NCBI GenBank assembly: GCA_001508335.1
Contig: LGFX01000006.1
Span: forward strand, 1-64,000
Length of the DNA: 64,000 nucleotides
Origin: a candidate division TA06 bacterium 32_111
GTDB taxonomy: Bacteria > Hydrothermota > 32-111
Direction: 5' to 3'
Shown here in pieces: positions 1-8,156 of this stretch (within the stretch, counting starts at the first letter, position 1; each line of letters begins with the position of its first letter). Under the pieces are notes generated by a model. That model ran no database searches. It worked only from the letters and a program-made list of their open reading frames with translations, and was not told the origin of the DNA. A program made the translations under genes and the position numbers.

Positions 1-2
1 TT

Positions 3-1064
3 TTTAAAAACATTCTCCTTTTTATTAAATTGAAAAAAATAGGAGTCGATTTTTTAACACTTCTGCAATTATCTTTCAACACTCTTTTAGAAAAATTTTA
101 TGATAGAAAGATAAAACTTTTCAAAAGGTTGATACTTTTGAATAGAACAAACCTCTCTCTATTTTTACACCTGATAAAGAAGTATAAAACCGACATTTCT
201 TTCTTCTTTATTCCTCTTTCAGATTCATCTGCACATTATTTTTGGAAATACTCTGATAGAGAGAATTTTCCTGAGGTTACTGAAGATGAAAGAAAAAAAT
301 ATAAAGATCTACTTCTTAAAGCGTATATGGAGATAGATGAGAGTTTAAGAAAAATATATGAGAATAATAAAGATCATTCACTTTTTATAATATCTGACCA
401 TGGAATGAAGCCGATAAGGGAAGGGAGTTTTAAAACACTCTCTTTAAAACAAAAAAGTTTTCTTGAAAAAACTAACCTTTCTGGAAAAGTTGAAATATTC
501 TTTGTTGGATTGAATTCTGTTATAGTTATAAAAGATGGGAATGGAGTTGATGAAAAAGCCCTTATAAGGTTTTTCAAAAATATTATCATAAAACCTTCAG
601 GCGAAAAATTCTTTGAAGTTGTTGAAAAGGATGAGAGTGGAAGGATATTTTTGAAAGTTACACAACTTGATAAGGGGAAATTCAGAGAGGAAGATTTTTC
701 AAATATGAAAGTTTTAATTGGAACAGAATATGTTGATTTTCTTTCCCTTGTTGATATAAATGATATTGAGAGGTCTGCAGATCATGATAAAACTGGTATT
801 TTTATAATATATGATAAAGAATTGAAGTATAAAGGTAAGGTTGAAAACTCTACGATATACGATTTCCTTCCAACACTTCTTTCCTACCTTGGTTTACCTC
901 TTGCAAAAGATTTTGATGGTAAATCTATTTACGATTTTTCAAAAAAAGTAGAGGTTGATACTTACGATTTCCTTGTAAAAAGAAAGAAGGAGAAAATTGA
1001 AAGGGATGATGAGTTCGTTAAGGAAGAGTTGAGAAGACTTGGATATCTAAAAGATAAGGGGTAA
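3..1064 (+). CDS. Alkaline-phosphatase-superfamily phosphodiesterase, 5'-truncated by the window edge
   Basis: The C-terminal part of a type I phosphodiesterase/nucleotide-pyrophosphatase-like enzyme, which would hydrolyse or transfer a phosphoester. The frame is open to the left edge, so the true start is upstream; a TTG at nt 30 is not a convincing start. Visible metal-binding motifs are SDHGM (nt 393-407) and ADHDKTGIF (from nt 777), followed by the DFLPTLLSYLGLP element with which these proteins usually end. The N-terminal metal ligands and nucleophile are off-window. It is 2 nt upstream of a nucleotidyltransferase gene and followed by a second superfamily member, so an envelope polymer or lipid head-group role is likely. 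The substrate is unknown. Confidence 0.75.
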   Translation, partial: FKNILLFIKLKKIGVDFLTLLQLSFNTLLEKFYDRKIKLFKRLILLNRTNLSLFLHLIKKYKTDISFFFIPLSDSSAHYFWKYSDRENFPEVTEDERKKYKDLLLKAYMEIDESLRKIYENNKDHSLFIISDHGMKPIREGSFKTLSLKQKSFLEKTNLSGKVEIFFVGLNSVIVIKDGNGVDEKALIRFFKNIIIKPSGEKFFEVVEKDESGRIFLKVTQLDKGKFREEDFSNMKVLIGTEYVDFLSLVDINDIERSADHDKTGIFIIYDKELKYKGKVENSTIYDFLPTLLSYLGLPLAKDFDGKSIYDFSKKVEVDTYDFLVKRKKEKIERDDEFVKEELRRLGYLKDKG

Positions 1065-1066
1065 AG

Positions 1067-1813
1067 ATGAAAGATTTTCAGGCAGTAATTTTGGCAGCAG
1101 GTATTGGTGAAAGGTTAAAACCTGATACTGACAATAAACCAAAAACTATGTTAAGGGTTGGAAGAACAACTTTTGTTGGGCTTATAATTGACAACATTTA
1201 TAAAAATGGTTTAAAAGATATAATGGTTGTTGGTGGTCACAAGTTTCCAGTTTTAAAAAGGTATATCTTGGGATTGGCTAAAAAATATAAAGATTTGAAT
1301 TTTACATTCGTTGAGAACAAAAAGTATCAAGAGTACAACAACTGTTATACTCTTTTTACGGCACTTCCACACATAAAAAAAGATTTTATAATTTTCAACA
1401 GTGATATAATTTTTGATGAAAAGATTTTGAAAAATTTGTTGAAATATGATCAGAACTGTATAGTTGTTGATAATTTTAAAAGACTTGGTGAAGAGGAGAT
1501 GAAGGTTCTTTTGAAAGAAGGGTTCGTGTCTTCTTTATCTAAGAAAAATAAAATAGAAGATTCTGTTGGAGAATATATAGGTATAACTATGGTAAAGTTT
1601 GATGCTATAAAAGCGATGATGAAACATTATGATAAATTTGATTTTTTAGCAAAAGGTAAATATTATGAGGATCTTCTTGTTGATATTTCGGATGAAGGTG
1701 TTTTCTTTAAACCTGTTTACACTGATGGACTATTATGGACTGAGGTTGACACATTTGAGGATCTTTATTATGCAAGGGATGTTATTTACAAAAAACTGAA
1801 AAATGGAAAATAA
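1067..1813 (+). CDS. Sugar/phosphocholine-type nucleotidyltransferase (NTP transferase)
   Basis: A 248-residue GT-A-fold nucleotidyltransferase. The N-terminus has the nucleotide-binding signature AVILAAGIGERL followed by a KPKTMLRV segment, and a NSDI motif near residue 112 supplies a metal-binding Asp. Size and motifs fit the LicC-like CTP:phosphocholine or inositol-phosphate cytidylyltransferase branch better than the longer RmlA or GlmU types. It would activate a phosphorylated head group or sugar as a CDP or NDP derivative. It starts 2 nt after the preceding gene and its stop overlaps the next ATG by one base, so the three are one transcription unit. Exact substrate cannot be told from sequence. 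Confidence 0.8.
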   Translation: MKDFQAVILAAGIGERLKPDTDNKPKTMLRVGRTTFVGLIIDNIYKNGLKDIMVVGGHKFPVLKRYILGLAKKYKDLNFTFVENKKYQEYNNCYTLFTALPHIKKDFIIFNSDIIFDEKILKNLLKYDQNCIVVDNFKRLGEEEMKVLLKEGFVSSLSKKNKIEDSVGEYIGITMVKFDAIKAMMKHYDKFDFLAKGKYYEDLLVDISDEGVFFKPVYTDGLLWTEVDTFEDLYYARDVIYKKLKNGK

Positions 1814-2907
1814 TGAAAAATATCATTCTTATTCTTATAGATGGTGCAAGGTACGATTTTGTAAAAGAAGAGGGTTTGTATAAAGAAATTTTTTCCAAAT
1901 CTTTATGGTATAACAGGTTTTACACAGCATCCCCTTACACTATAGGTTCAATGCATGCTCTTTTTACTGGACTCTATCCTAAAAACAATGGAGTTGATGG
2001 GTATTTTAACCCCAACAAACTTAAAAGGGAAGTTAAAATTTTACCTCAGTACCTAAAAGAGAAAGGCTATTTTACGCTTGCCAATATACCAAGCCCTGTT
2101 GTTATGGCAAATAGAGGTTTCGATATTTACACTCTTCATGATGAATACAATGAGGATGTTGAAAAGAAACAAATAGATTTTGTTGAAGAGAATAGGGAAA
2201 AGATGTTAAAAAGTAAACCATTCTTCCTTTACCTACACTATTCAAAGATACACACATCACTTGTTAACAATGTTTTGAATGTATATAACGATAGGTCTGA
2301 AGAATATTTTAACAATGTTGAAAAGAATAGGGAAAGGTATAAAAATGATATAAAAATTTCTGGGGATTATTTAAAAAAAATAATAAATCTTGTAAAAGAT
2401 TCTAAACTTTACGAGAATACAGAGATCTGGGTTCTTTCAGATCATGGTGCATCAACAGGTGAAGTATTTGGAGAGAGGGCTTACGGTGTCTTTCTATACA
2501 ATTATACCCTGCACAATTTTGTAATAAAATACAGGGAGGATAGAAGGGAAGATGATTACAGGTTGCACTCCACAGTTGACCTTTTACCTATCCTTCTAAA
2601 CTCTTTAGGAATTGAAATACCTTTAAATATTGATGGAAGGTTAGAAAGGGAGTATGTTGAAAGGTCGTTCTTCAAAGAAAGGAAAAAGGTTTATGAGATT
2701 TATTTTGAAACAGGTGGAGTTGATGGACCATTCCCATCTCCAGAGAAACATAACATTTTTGGAGTTTTCGATGGGGAAAGAAAGTTGGTTCATATTAAAA
2801 CTATAGATAAATTTCAACAATTTTTAGTGAAAGATGAAAATGATATTGAAGTTAAAAATATAGATAAGGATTTGAAAAATAAATTGATAGATTATGAAAA
2901 AGGATAA
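1813..2907 (+). CDS. Sulfatase-fold phosphotransferase/phosphatase with Thr nucleophile
   Basis: A 364-residue member of the sulfatase branch of the alkaline-phosphatase superfamily. The first metal site is ILILIDGARYD (Asp10). The segment SPYTIGSMHALFTGLYP places Thr43 where true sulfatases carry the formylglycine Cys or Ser, so it is unlikely to be a sulfatase and more likely resembles phosphoglycerol or phosphoethanolamine transferases and phosphatases. A second metal motif SDHGA follows near residue 215. No transmembrane helices or signal peptide are apparent, unlike LtaS or EptA proteins, so the active site is probably cytoplasmic. It overlaps the downstream glycosyltransferase by 14 nt. 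Confidence 0.75.
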   Translation: MKNIILILIDGARYDFVKEEGLYKEIFSKSLWYNRFYTASPYTIGSMHALFTGLYPKNNGVDGYFNPNKLKREVKILPQYLKEKGYFTLANIPSPVVMANRGFDIYTLHDEYNEDVEKKQIDFVEENREKMLKSKPFFLYLHYSKIHTSLVNNVLNVYNDRSEEYFNNVEKNRERYKNDIKISGDYLKKIINLVKDSKLYENTEIWVLSDHGASTGEVFGERAYGVFLYNYTLHNFVIKYREDRREDDYRLHSTVDLLPILLNSLGIEIPLNIDGRLEREYVERSFFKERKKVYEIYFETGGVDGPFPSPEKHNIFGVFDGERKLVHIKTIDKFQQFLVKDENDIEVKNIDKDLKNKLIDYEKG

Positions 2908-4018
2908 AAAAGTCCTTCTTTTATCTCACCTATGGCCCAAATCTCCACAAAGGTTAACCCCATCAACAGGGATATACGTTTATGAGCAGGTAGAAGAGTT
3001 GAGAAAATTATGTGATCTTAGAGTTTTCGTTCCTGTTAGGATAAATCCAAATTTGAAAGAATTTTTTTTAATACCTTTCAAAAAGAAAGTTTTGAAGAAG
3101 TTCATTTTCAAAAGTAAAAAATCTTTTACATTTTTAAAATATCCAAAAATATTTTCAAAACATTTTGATTCTTTTTTCATCTCCTTCTATTTATACATAA
3201 AAACAAAAAAAGAAAGATTTGATATAGTACATTCCCATACTCTTTTCCCTGATGGTTTTTCTTCCTACATCTATTCAAGGTTGAAAAGGATACCTTTTGT
3301 TGTAACAATACATGGTTCAGACCTTATGTTAATAAACGGAAGACCATTTGATAAACTGTTTGTTAAATTTTACTTGAAAAAAGCGAAAAAAGTTATAGTT
3401 GTTAGTGAAAAGATGAAGTTGATACTTGAGAAGGATTTTAAAATAAAAAATTCTATAGTTATAAGAAATGGAATCAAGGAAAGGTTTGATATGACAGACC
3501 TTTCAAAAAATATACTTTTTGTAGGAAGGTTGACTGAAGTGAAAGACCCTTTGATTATGATAGATATTTTTTATGAATTTTTGAAAGTAAGAAAAGATTT
3601 TAAATTAAAGATAGTTGGTGATGGCCCTTTAAAAGAAAAAGTTTTAGAAAAGATAAAAGGGTATGGTATAGAAAAATTTGTAGATTTTGAAGGTTTTGTA
3701 AAAAGAGAGGATATAGGTAAAATCTATTCAAAATCCTTTTTGACTCTTATTACAAGTAAATCAGAAGGATTTCCTACAATACTTTTTGAATCCTTTTCAG
3801 CAGGTCTTCCAGTTATTTCTTTTGATGTTGGTGGAGTAAAAGAGGTTGTAAAAGATTATAAAACAGGTTTTATTATTCCCAAAAGGGATAAATCACTCTT
3901 TGTTGAAAAACTTGTTGAGGCTGTTGATTATGGATGGGATAGAGATTTTTTAAGAGAGTACTCTTCCAATTTCACATGGGAAAAGATTGCTAAAAAAATT
4001 TTTGAGGATGTTTATTAA
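2894..4018 (+). CDS. Glycosyltransferase family 4
   Basis: A 374-residue GT-B enzyme expected to move a sugar from a nucleotide donor to a lipid or glycan acceptor at the inner membrane face. The N-terminal domain has the HSHTLFPDGFSSY and TIHGSD motifs of GT4. The C-terminal domain has ILFVGRLTEVKDP, the VGDGPL turn and the donor-binding E-x7-E region around SKSEGFPTILFESFSAGLPV. It starts inside the end of the previous gene and is followed by a strong terminator, so it closes this transcription unit. Confidence 0.9.
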   Translation: MKKDKKVLLLSHLWPKSPQRLTPSTGIYVYEQVEELRKLCDLRVFVPVRINPNLKEFFLIPFKKKVLKKFIFKSKKSFTFLKYPKIFSKHFDSFFISFYLYIKTKKERFDIVHSHTLFPDGFSSYIYSRLKRIPFVVTIHGSDLMLINGRPFDKLFVKFYLKKAKKVIVVSEKMKLILEKDFKIKNSIVIRNGIKERFDMTDLSKNILFVGRLTEVKDPLIMIDIFYEFLKVRKDFKLKIVGDGPLKEKVLEKIKGYGIEKFVDFEGFVKREDIGKIYSKSFLTLITSKSEGFPTILFESFSAGLPVISFDVGGVKEVVKDYKTGFIIPKRDKSLFVEKLVEAVDYGWDRDFLREYSSNFTWEKIAKKIFEDVY

Positions 4019-4048
4019 AAAAGGGGGCTTTTTAAGCCCCCTTTTTTT
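4017..4048. terminator. Bidirectional intrinsic terminator
   Basis: An AAGGGGGCTT arm, a TTT loop and an AAGCCCCCTT arm form a 10-bp stem, preceded by A-rich and followed by T-rich tracts. It lies between the convergent stops of the GT4 gene (+) and the M6 protease gene (-) and can serve both. Confidence 0.9.
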
Positions 4049-4062
4049 ATTTTCAAGAAAGA

Positions 4063-7000
4063 TTACTTTAAGATTGTAACCTTCATGTTATCTTTCTTTG
4101 TTCCCTGTGTCAAAACAACATAGTAGATACCTGAAGAGAGTTTGTTCTGATCAACTTTAACTGAGTACCTACCTGGACTCATAACACCATTTGCGAGTGT
4201 TGCAACGACCTGACCTGTTACCGAATATACTTTCAATGAGACGAAATCTTCACGGTCTATTGAGAAGTTTACATTGAAACTACCTTTAACTGGGTTCTTC
4301 TCAAGTTGATAGAGTTTGAAAATGTAAGGGTTGAAGAATTTCAAGGATGTTTGCCCGTAAGTTACCTTCTCTCCACCCAGTGTAACAAGGTCAAGTTTAT
4401 AAGTGTATCTTCCATTCTCAGATAGTTTGTTATCAATAAACTTTGTTGATCTGAAATCTACAGAACCAACAACCTCAAACTGCCCATTATCTTTTGCTCT
4501 TGAAATTTCCCATACTGAACCGTTGTTAACACCTTCCTTTTCCCATTCAAGATAAACATCCGCACCTTTCTGTGTTGCAACAAGAGATACACTGTTGAGT
4601 GCTGTTGTAGTATTATTTACTGTGTAAACTTCATCAGAGGTATTGAAAGAATAACCCTGATAGTTTACAGCCCTGACTTTGAAGTAGTGTAATCCTTTTA
4701 CATCTGGAATTACAAATGTAGCCGTTGTATCCGTTGTTGTAAGTACCGAATCTTTTGATGTAGCATAGAAGTTCGGATCAGTTGATCTGTAAACTATATA
4801 CTTTGAAACAAAGTCTTTAAGAGGATTCTTCTTCCAAACAAGGGTAACCTCATTTATAGCATCGTTGAATGTACAAGATGTTGGAACAAGGTCAACCTGT
4901 TCTGGTAAAACAAGTGCAGTGATATCTATTTTTGTTACCTCTGAGTTATCAAGGTTCATAGTCCACATATAATATTTGTTTCCAAAAGCATAAGGAACAG
5001 CAGGGCTTACTCCATCTGATGAAACTTCCTGAATTGCTATATCGTATGCAGGATAGTTACCCTGCACCGATGGACATGAAATGGTGTTTATTGTTTTAAA
5101 TTCAAGGTCTGATGGAACTGATGGATTGTTTATAGGATATTTTCTGAAAATAAGGTTTTCAAAAATATTTACTGACCAGAGGCATGTTCCATCCCATTCT
5201 ATACCTCTACCGTTGTTCCATCTTCCACCATAACTTGTTCCATCAAGAAGTGCTGCTCTATCCCATGCTGTTGCGAGAGTACCAAGGCTTTTCCTTACTC
5301 CATAGATAGATTCTTCAAGTGTTCCATAAGTCTGCCAGTAACCGTAGAGTGAATCGTTACTATCAAATGTAAGACCTCTTACTCTTTTCATAACTGTTCC
5401 TGCATAATCGGAGTTTGGCCATCTCAACCTTCCAACATTAACAGTTGAACCAGATGATAAGTCATAGCAGTATGCTGAATCACCTGATGAGTACCAAATT
5501 CTTCCCGAAGCATCGTGATCCATACACATAAGATAGTTTCCCCCTGCATAAACGAAAGAGTCTTTTACTACATTTCCCCATGTTGAAAGATCAAGTATAA
5601 ACATCTTTTTAGCACCGGTTCCATATATGTTCCCAAGTCCAGTTCCAGCTGCTAAGAAAAGCCAATCTGTTAAATCAGGGTAATACATAAGATCTATTCC
5701 CGCTGCATCAGTTAATGAACCTGAAATGTTTTTGGCTTCCATTGTATAAAGTAGAGGTGTTGAATTCAGTTTGATACCGAATTCAAACTCATTTGAACCG
5801 TTTGAGGATGTTACATAAACTGTGAAGAAAAGTATTGTGTCTATTGGACAACCTGGTTTTACCTTTATTCTGAAAATATCACTTGTGTTTGAAACTGTTG
5901 CGAGTGAATTTATGGTTCCATAAGTTGCTGTTGAATCAAGAACTGTTGCAAGTCCATATTTATGTCTTAATTTTGCAGTAACACTTGAAGCGTTACCACC
6001 AACATTCTTTATCGCTATTACAAGGTCAACAACCTCATCTGGATCTACGGAACCGTTATTGTTTGAATAGTTTGTCAAAGTATCTAAAACTGTATGTGAT
6101 TTGTAAGCAAAGGATGCACCAGCAGGAACGGTTGCATTATCAACAGTAAACCACATTGTATCACCAGGTGCAGAAATTGAGATTATGTAAGGTCCAAAAT
6201 TTGTTGTTGAACCGTTTACATTAGCACCAGCCTTTGTCAGGTTTGTAAACTCGTAATCATCACCTGCAAAATATGGTGCCTGTCCAGCATCTCTGTATAT
6301 TGTATCTCTTGAATAGGTTACATGTATCTGTGGATCGAATCCTCTCTGTTCAACCCAATAAGTATAATAGTCAGGTCCATCGTTATAATATGTCCCCTTT
6401 TCAGATGGGTCGTAATGAACTATTATAAGACCATGCTCTGGTAAACATGATTCAAAGAATCCTTTGTTTGCTCTATTCTCAACAAAGAAATATTCACCAG
6501 CAGATGTAAATGCTGAGTTTCTAACCATTATAAATCTTGGGCCACCTTCTGATGAATCAACGGAAAGGCCAACAACAAAATACCTTCCATTTGTTGTAAT
6601 CAACTGATCCCAATCATCAGGCATAAATCCTGATTCAGAATCACCATTTTCTGGATAACCTCTGAAAGAGTACTGTAACATTGCACCAGGATGTGGTGGT
6701 CTTGAACCTGCTTGAATTCCATCACCTGTCCATGAACCAGCATCCATAAGTGACCAAACATCTGCCGGTTCACCTTCATACCCGTAATCGTATAGATCAG
6801 GTGCACCGAAAGCATGGAATGACTCATGAGCATGAACACCTATACCCATAGTGTATGAACGGACAAACTGTGTATCTAAAAGTTGTGCTGATGTCCATGT
6901 TTTTGAAAGAGAATCTGTTAACTCACCTGCGTTGGTCGGGTTTCTAACTGTTGCACCTGTTGTTGTTGAAACTGTTGTTGTATATTTTGTAGCCCACATA

Positions 7001-7869
7001 TCTTTCGTTGAACCTGTTGCAGACTGCTCACCACCTGCACGAACAACTATCCAGTGATCAACATACCCATCCCCATCACCATCATAATCACTGTAAGCGT
7101 TCTGATCAGCCCTGTGGGGAGTTGTTTTCATTCTTCCAGAACTTCTATAAATTATATCCTGCATGTATGTGAGTTCAGCACCATCACCATAAGCACCATA
7201 AGTTTTACCTGATGATACTGGTCCCTGAACATGACATGCTGTGTCTATAATCCACCTTCCGAAAGATATCTCTTTGAAGAATGTTCTGAAAGACCCTGGT
7301 GAATTTGAGAAAAATACTGAATCCCAGTATAAAGAATCGTGTGCTGTTCCACCATGCGCTCCAGATGTAAAACCGCTTCTTAAAGTCCAAGAGTTAACAT
7401 CCCAATTGTTTGGTTTTACTGTTCCAAGAAATGAGGAGTCATCGAAACATCCTAAAATAACAAGGAACTTCCTATCTAAATAACCATCTTTTGTTGCTTC
7501 ATCGTTGATGTTGAAAAGTTTTGTCCAGTTTATCTGTTTCAACTCATTTCCTGGAAGTGCGGCAACTTTATCTGGATCAGGTCTTAAACCTTTTGGGAAT
7601 GGTGGATTGTCCTTTCCAACCAAAAATAATGATGGGACCAAAAGTCCATCAACCTTGTTAGCATAAGTCCACCATCCTTCACTGTTTCTGATGATAGCAT
7701 ACCTATCCTCAGTTTCAGCGAAATGGAAATGCTCATCTCCCTTAAGTTGGGCTATGAACTTTGTTCCATCTGGTTGTTCAAAAACTCTAAAACCTGGCCT
7801 TGCCGGAACAGCGAAAACTGCTACAGCAACAAAAAGAACAACCAGAGTAAGTGTTAAAAGTTTTTTCAT
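4063..7869 (-). CDS. Secreted M6-type zinc metalloprotease with C-terminal sorting module
   Basis: A 1268-residue exported protein. Residues 1-20 are a signal peptide (MKKLLTLTLVVLFVAVAVFA). The catalytic domain is of the immune-inhibitor-A (M6) type: H348-E349-S-F-H352, then G and D in HAFGAPDLYD, preceded by a Ca-binding-like DYDGDGDGYVDHW segment. After the protease come a CARDB-like beta domain (about 590-700), a region with propeller-like strands (about 700-960), fibronectin-III-like repeats (about 1000-1170), and a final 80-residue beta-sandwich with SVTGQVV and SSGIYYVVL motifs like T9SS/FlgD sorting domains. A clear AGGAGGT site precedes the ATG. It likely degrades extracellular protein. 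It stands alone between a terminator and the divergent lpd gene. Confidence 0.9.
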   Translation of the reverse strand: MKKLLTLTLVVLFVAVAVFAVPARPGFRVFEQPDGTKFIAQLKGDEHFHFAETEDRYAIIRNSEGWWTYANKVDGLLVPSLFLVGKDNPPFPKGLRPDPDKVAALPGNELKQINWTKLFNINDEATKDGYLDRKFLVILGCFDDSSFLGTVKPNNWDVNSWTLRSGFTSGAHGGTAHDSLYWDSVFFSNSPGSFRTFFKEISFGRWIIDTACHVQGPVSSGKTYGAYGDGAELTYMQDIIYRSSGRMKTTPHRADQNAYSDYDGDGDGYVDHWIVVRAGGEQSATGSTKDMWATKYTTTVSTTTGATVRNPTNAGELTDSLSKTWTSAQLLDTQFVRSYTMGIGVHAHESFHAFGAPDLYDYGYEGEPADVWSLMDAGSWTGDGIQAGSRPPHPGAMLQYSFRGYPENGDSESGFMPDDWDQLITTNGRYFVVGLSVDSSEGGPRFIMVRNSAFTSAGEYFFVENRANKGFFESCLPEHGLIIVHYDPSEKGTYYNDGPDYYTYWVEQRGFDPQIHVTYSRDTIYRDAGQAPYFAGDDYEFTNLTKAGANVNGSTTNFGPYIISISAPGDTMWFTVDNATVPAGASFAYKSHTVLDTLTNYSNNNGSVDPDEVVDLVIAIKNVGGNASSVTAKLRHKYGLATVLDSTATYGTINSLATVSNTSDIFRIKVKPGCPIDTILFFTVYVTSSNGSNEFEFGIKLNSTPLLYTMEAKNISGSLTDAAGIDLMYYPDLTDWLFLAAGTGLGNIYGTGAKKMFILDLSTWGNVVKDSFVYAGGNYLMCMDHDASGRIWYSSGDSAYCYDLSSGSTVNVGRLRWPNSDYAGTVMKRVRGLTFDSNDSLYGYWQTYGTLEESIYGVRKSLGTLATAWDRAALLDGTSYGGRWNNGRGIEWDGTCLWSVNIFENLIFRKYPINNPSVPSDLEFKTINTISCPSVQGNYPAYDIAIQEVSSDGVSPAVPYAFGNKYYMWTMNLDNSEVTKIDITALVLPEQVDLVPTSCTFNDAINEVTLVWKKNPLKDFVSKYIVYRSTDPNFYATSKDSVLTTTDTTATFVIPDVKGLHYFKVRAVNYQGYSFNTSDEVYTVNNTTTALNSVSLVATQKGADVYLEWEKEGVNNGSVWEISRAKDNGQFEVVGSVDFRSTKFIDNKLSENGRYTYKLDLVTLGGEKVTYGQTSLKFFNPYIFKLYQLEKNPVKGSFNVNFSIDREDFVSLKVYSVTGQVVATLANGVMSPGRYSVKVDQNKLSSGIYYVVLTQGTKKDNMKVTILK

Positions 7870-7933
7870 TTAACCTCCTATCTTTTCATTTAAAATAAGA
7901 TTTTTTAAATTCATAATAAATTTTTAAGCAAAA

Positions 7934-7942
7934 ATTATACCA
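7934..7942 (-). promoter_or_regulatory. Extended -10 promoter for the M6 protease
   Basis: On the minus strand the sequence TGGTATAAT is an extended -10 element (TGnTATAAT). I see no good -35 hexamer at the right distance. Transcription from here gives a leader of about 55-60 nt ending in the AGGAGGT site. Confidence 0.5.
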
Positions 7943-7970
7943 AAGATAAATTATATATTTTGAAATACTT

Positions 7971-8034
7971 AAGTTAGGTAAAAAGAATTTTGTTAACAAA
8001 ATTTGCATATTTTATTTTTAACAAAATCTAACTT
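7971..8034. promoter_or_regulatory. Palindromic operator-like region upstream of the M6 gene
   Basis: A perfect 18-bp palindrome (7986-8003, centred on GTTAAC) is followed 25 bp later by a second copy of its right half, TTAACAAAAT (8018-8027). AAGTTAG at 7971 is matched by CTAACTT ending at 8034, so the block is also flanked by inverted 7-mers. It lies just upstream of the M6 -10 box. A regulator site or a cruciform or hairpin is possible. Confidence 0.45.
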
Positions 8035-8088
8035 ATTATAAAATAATATCTTAACATAAATTCCAATTTAGATTAATTTCCTTGAAAG

Positions 8089-8108
8089 TGCAAAAATTAC
8101 ACTTTTTT
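8089..8108 (+). promoter_or_regulatory. 20-mer repeated upstream of two promoters (copy 1)
   Basis: TGCAAAAATTACACTTTTTT ends 1 nt before the -35 box of the lpd promoter. The same 20-mer with one mismatch occurs at 42061-42080, upstream of the -35 of the large subtilase. This copy has AAAGTG...CACTTT dyad symmetry when the bases just before it are included. Candidate activator or repressor site, or UP element. Confidence 0.4.
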
Positions 8109-8109
8109 A

Positions 8110-8137
8110 TTGACTTTTTGTGAAATTGGATTATGAT
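8110..8137 (+). promoter_or_regulatory. Sigma-70 promoter for lpd
   Basis: TTGACT (8110-8115), 16-bp spacer, TATGAT (8132-8137). The -10 covers an in-frame ATG at 8133, so that ATG cannot be the start and the downstream ATG at 8157, with GTGAGG ahead of it, is preferred. Confidence 0.75.
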
Positions 8138-8156
8138 TACCGAAAGTGAGGTTTAT

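Noticed and set aside
8133-8156. Earlier ATG for lpd
   Set aside because: It overlaps the predicted -10 box (TATGAT), so it would not be in the mRNA.
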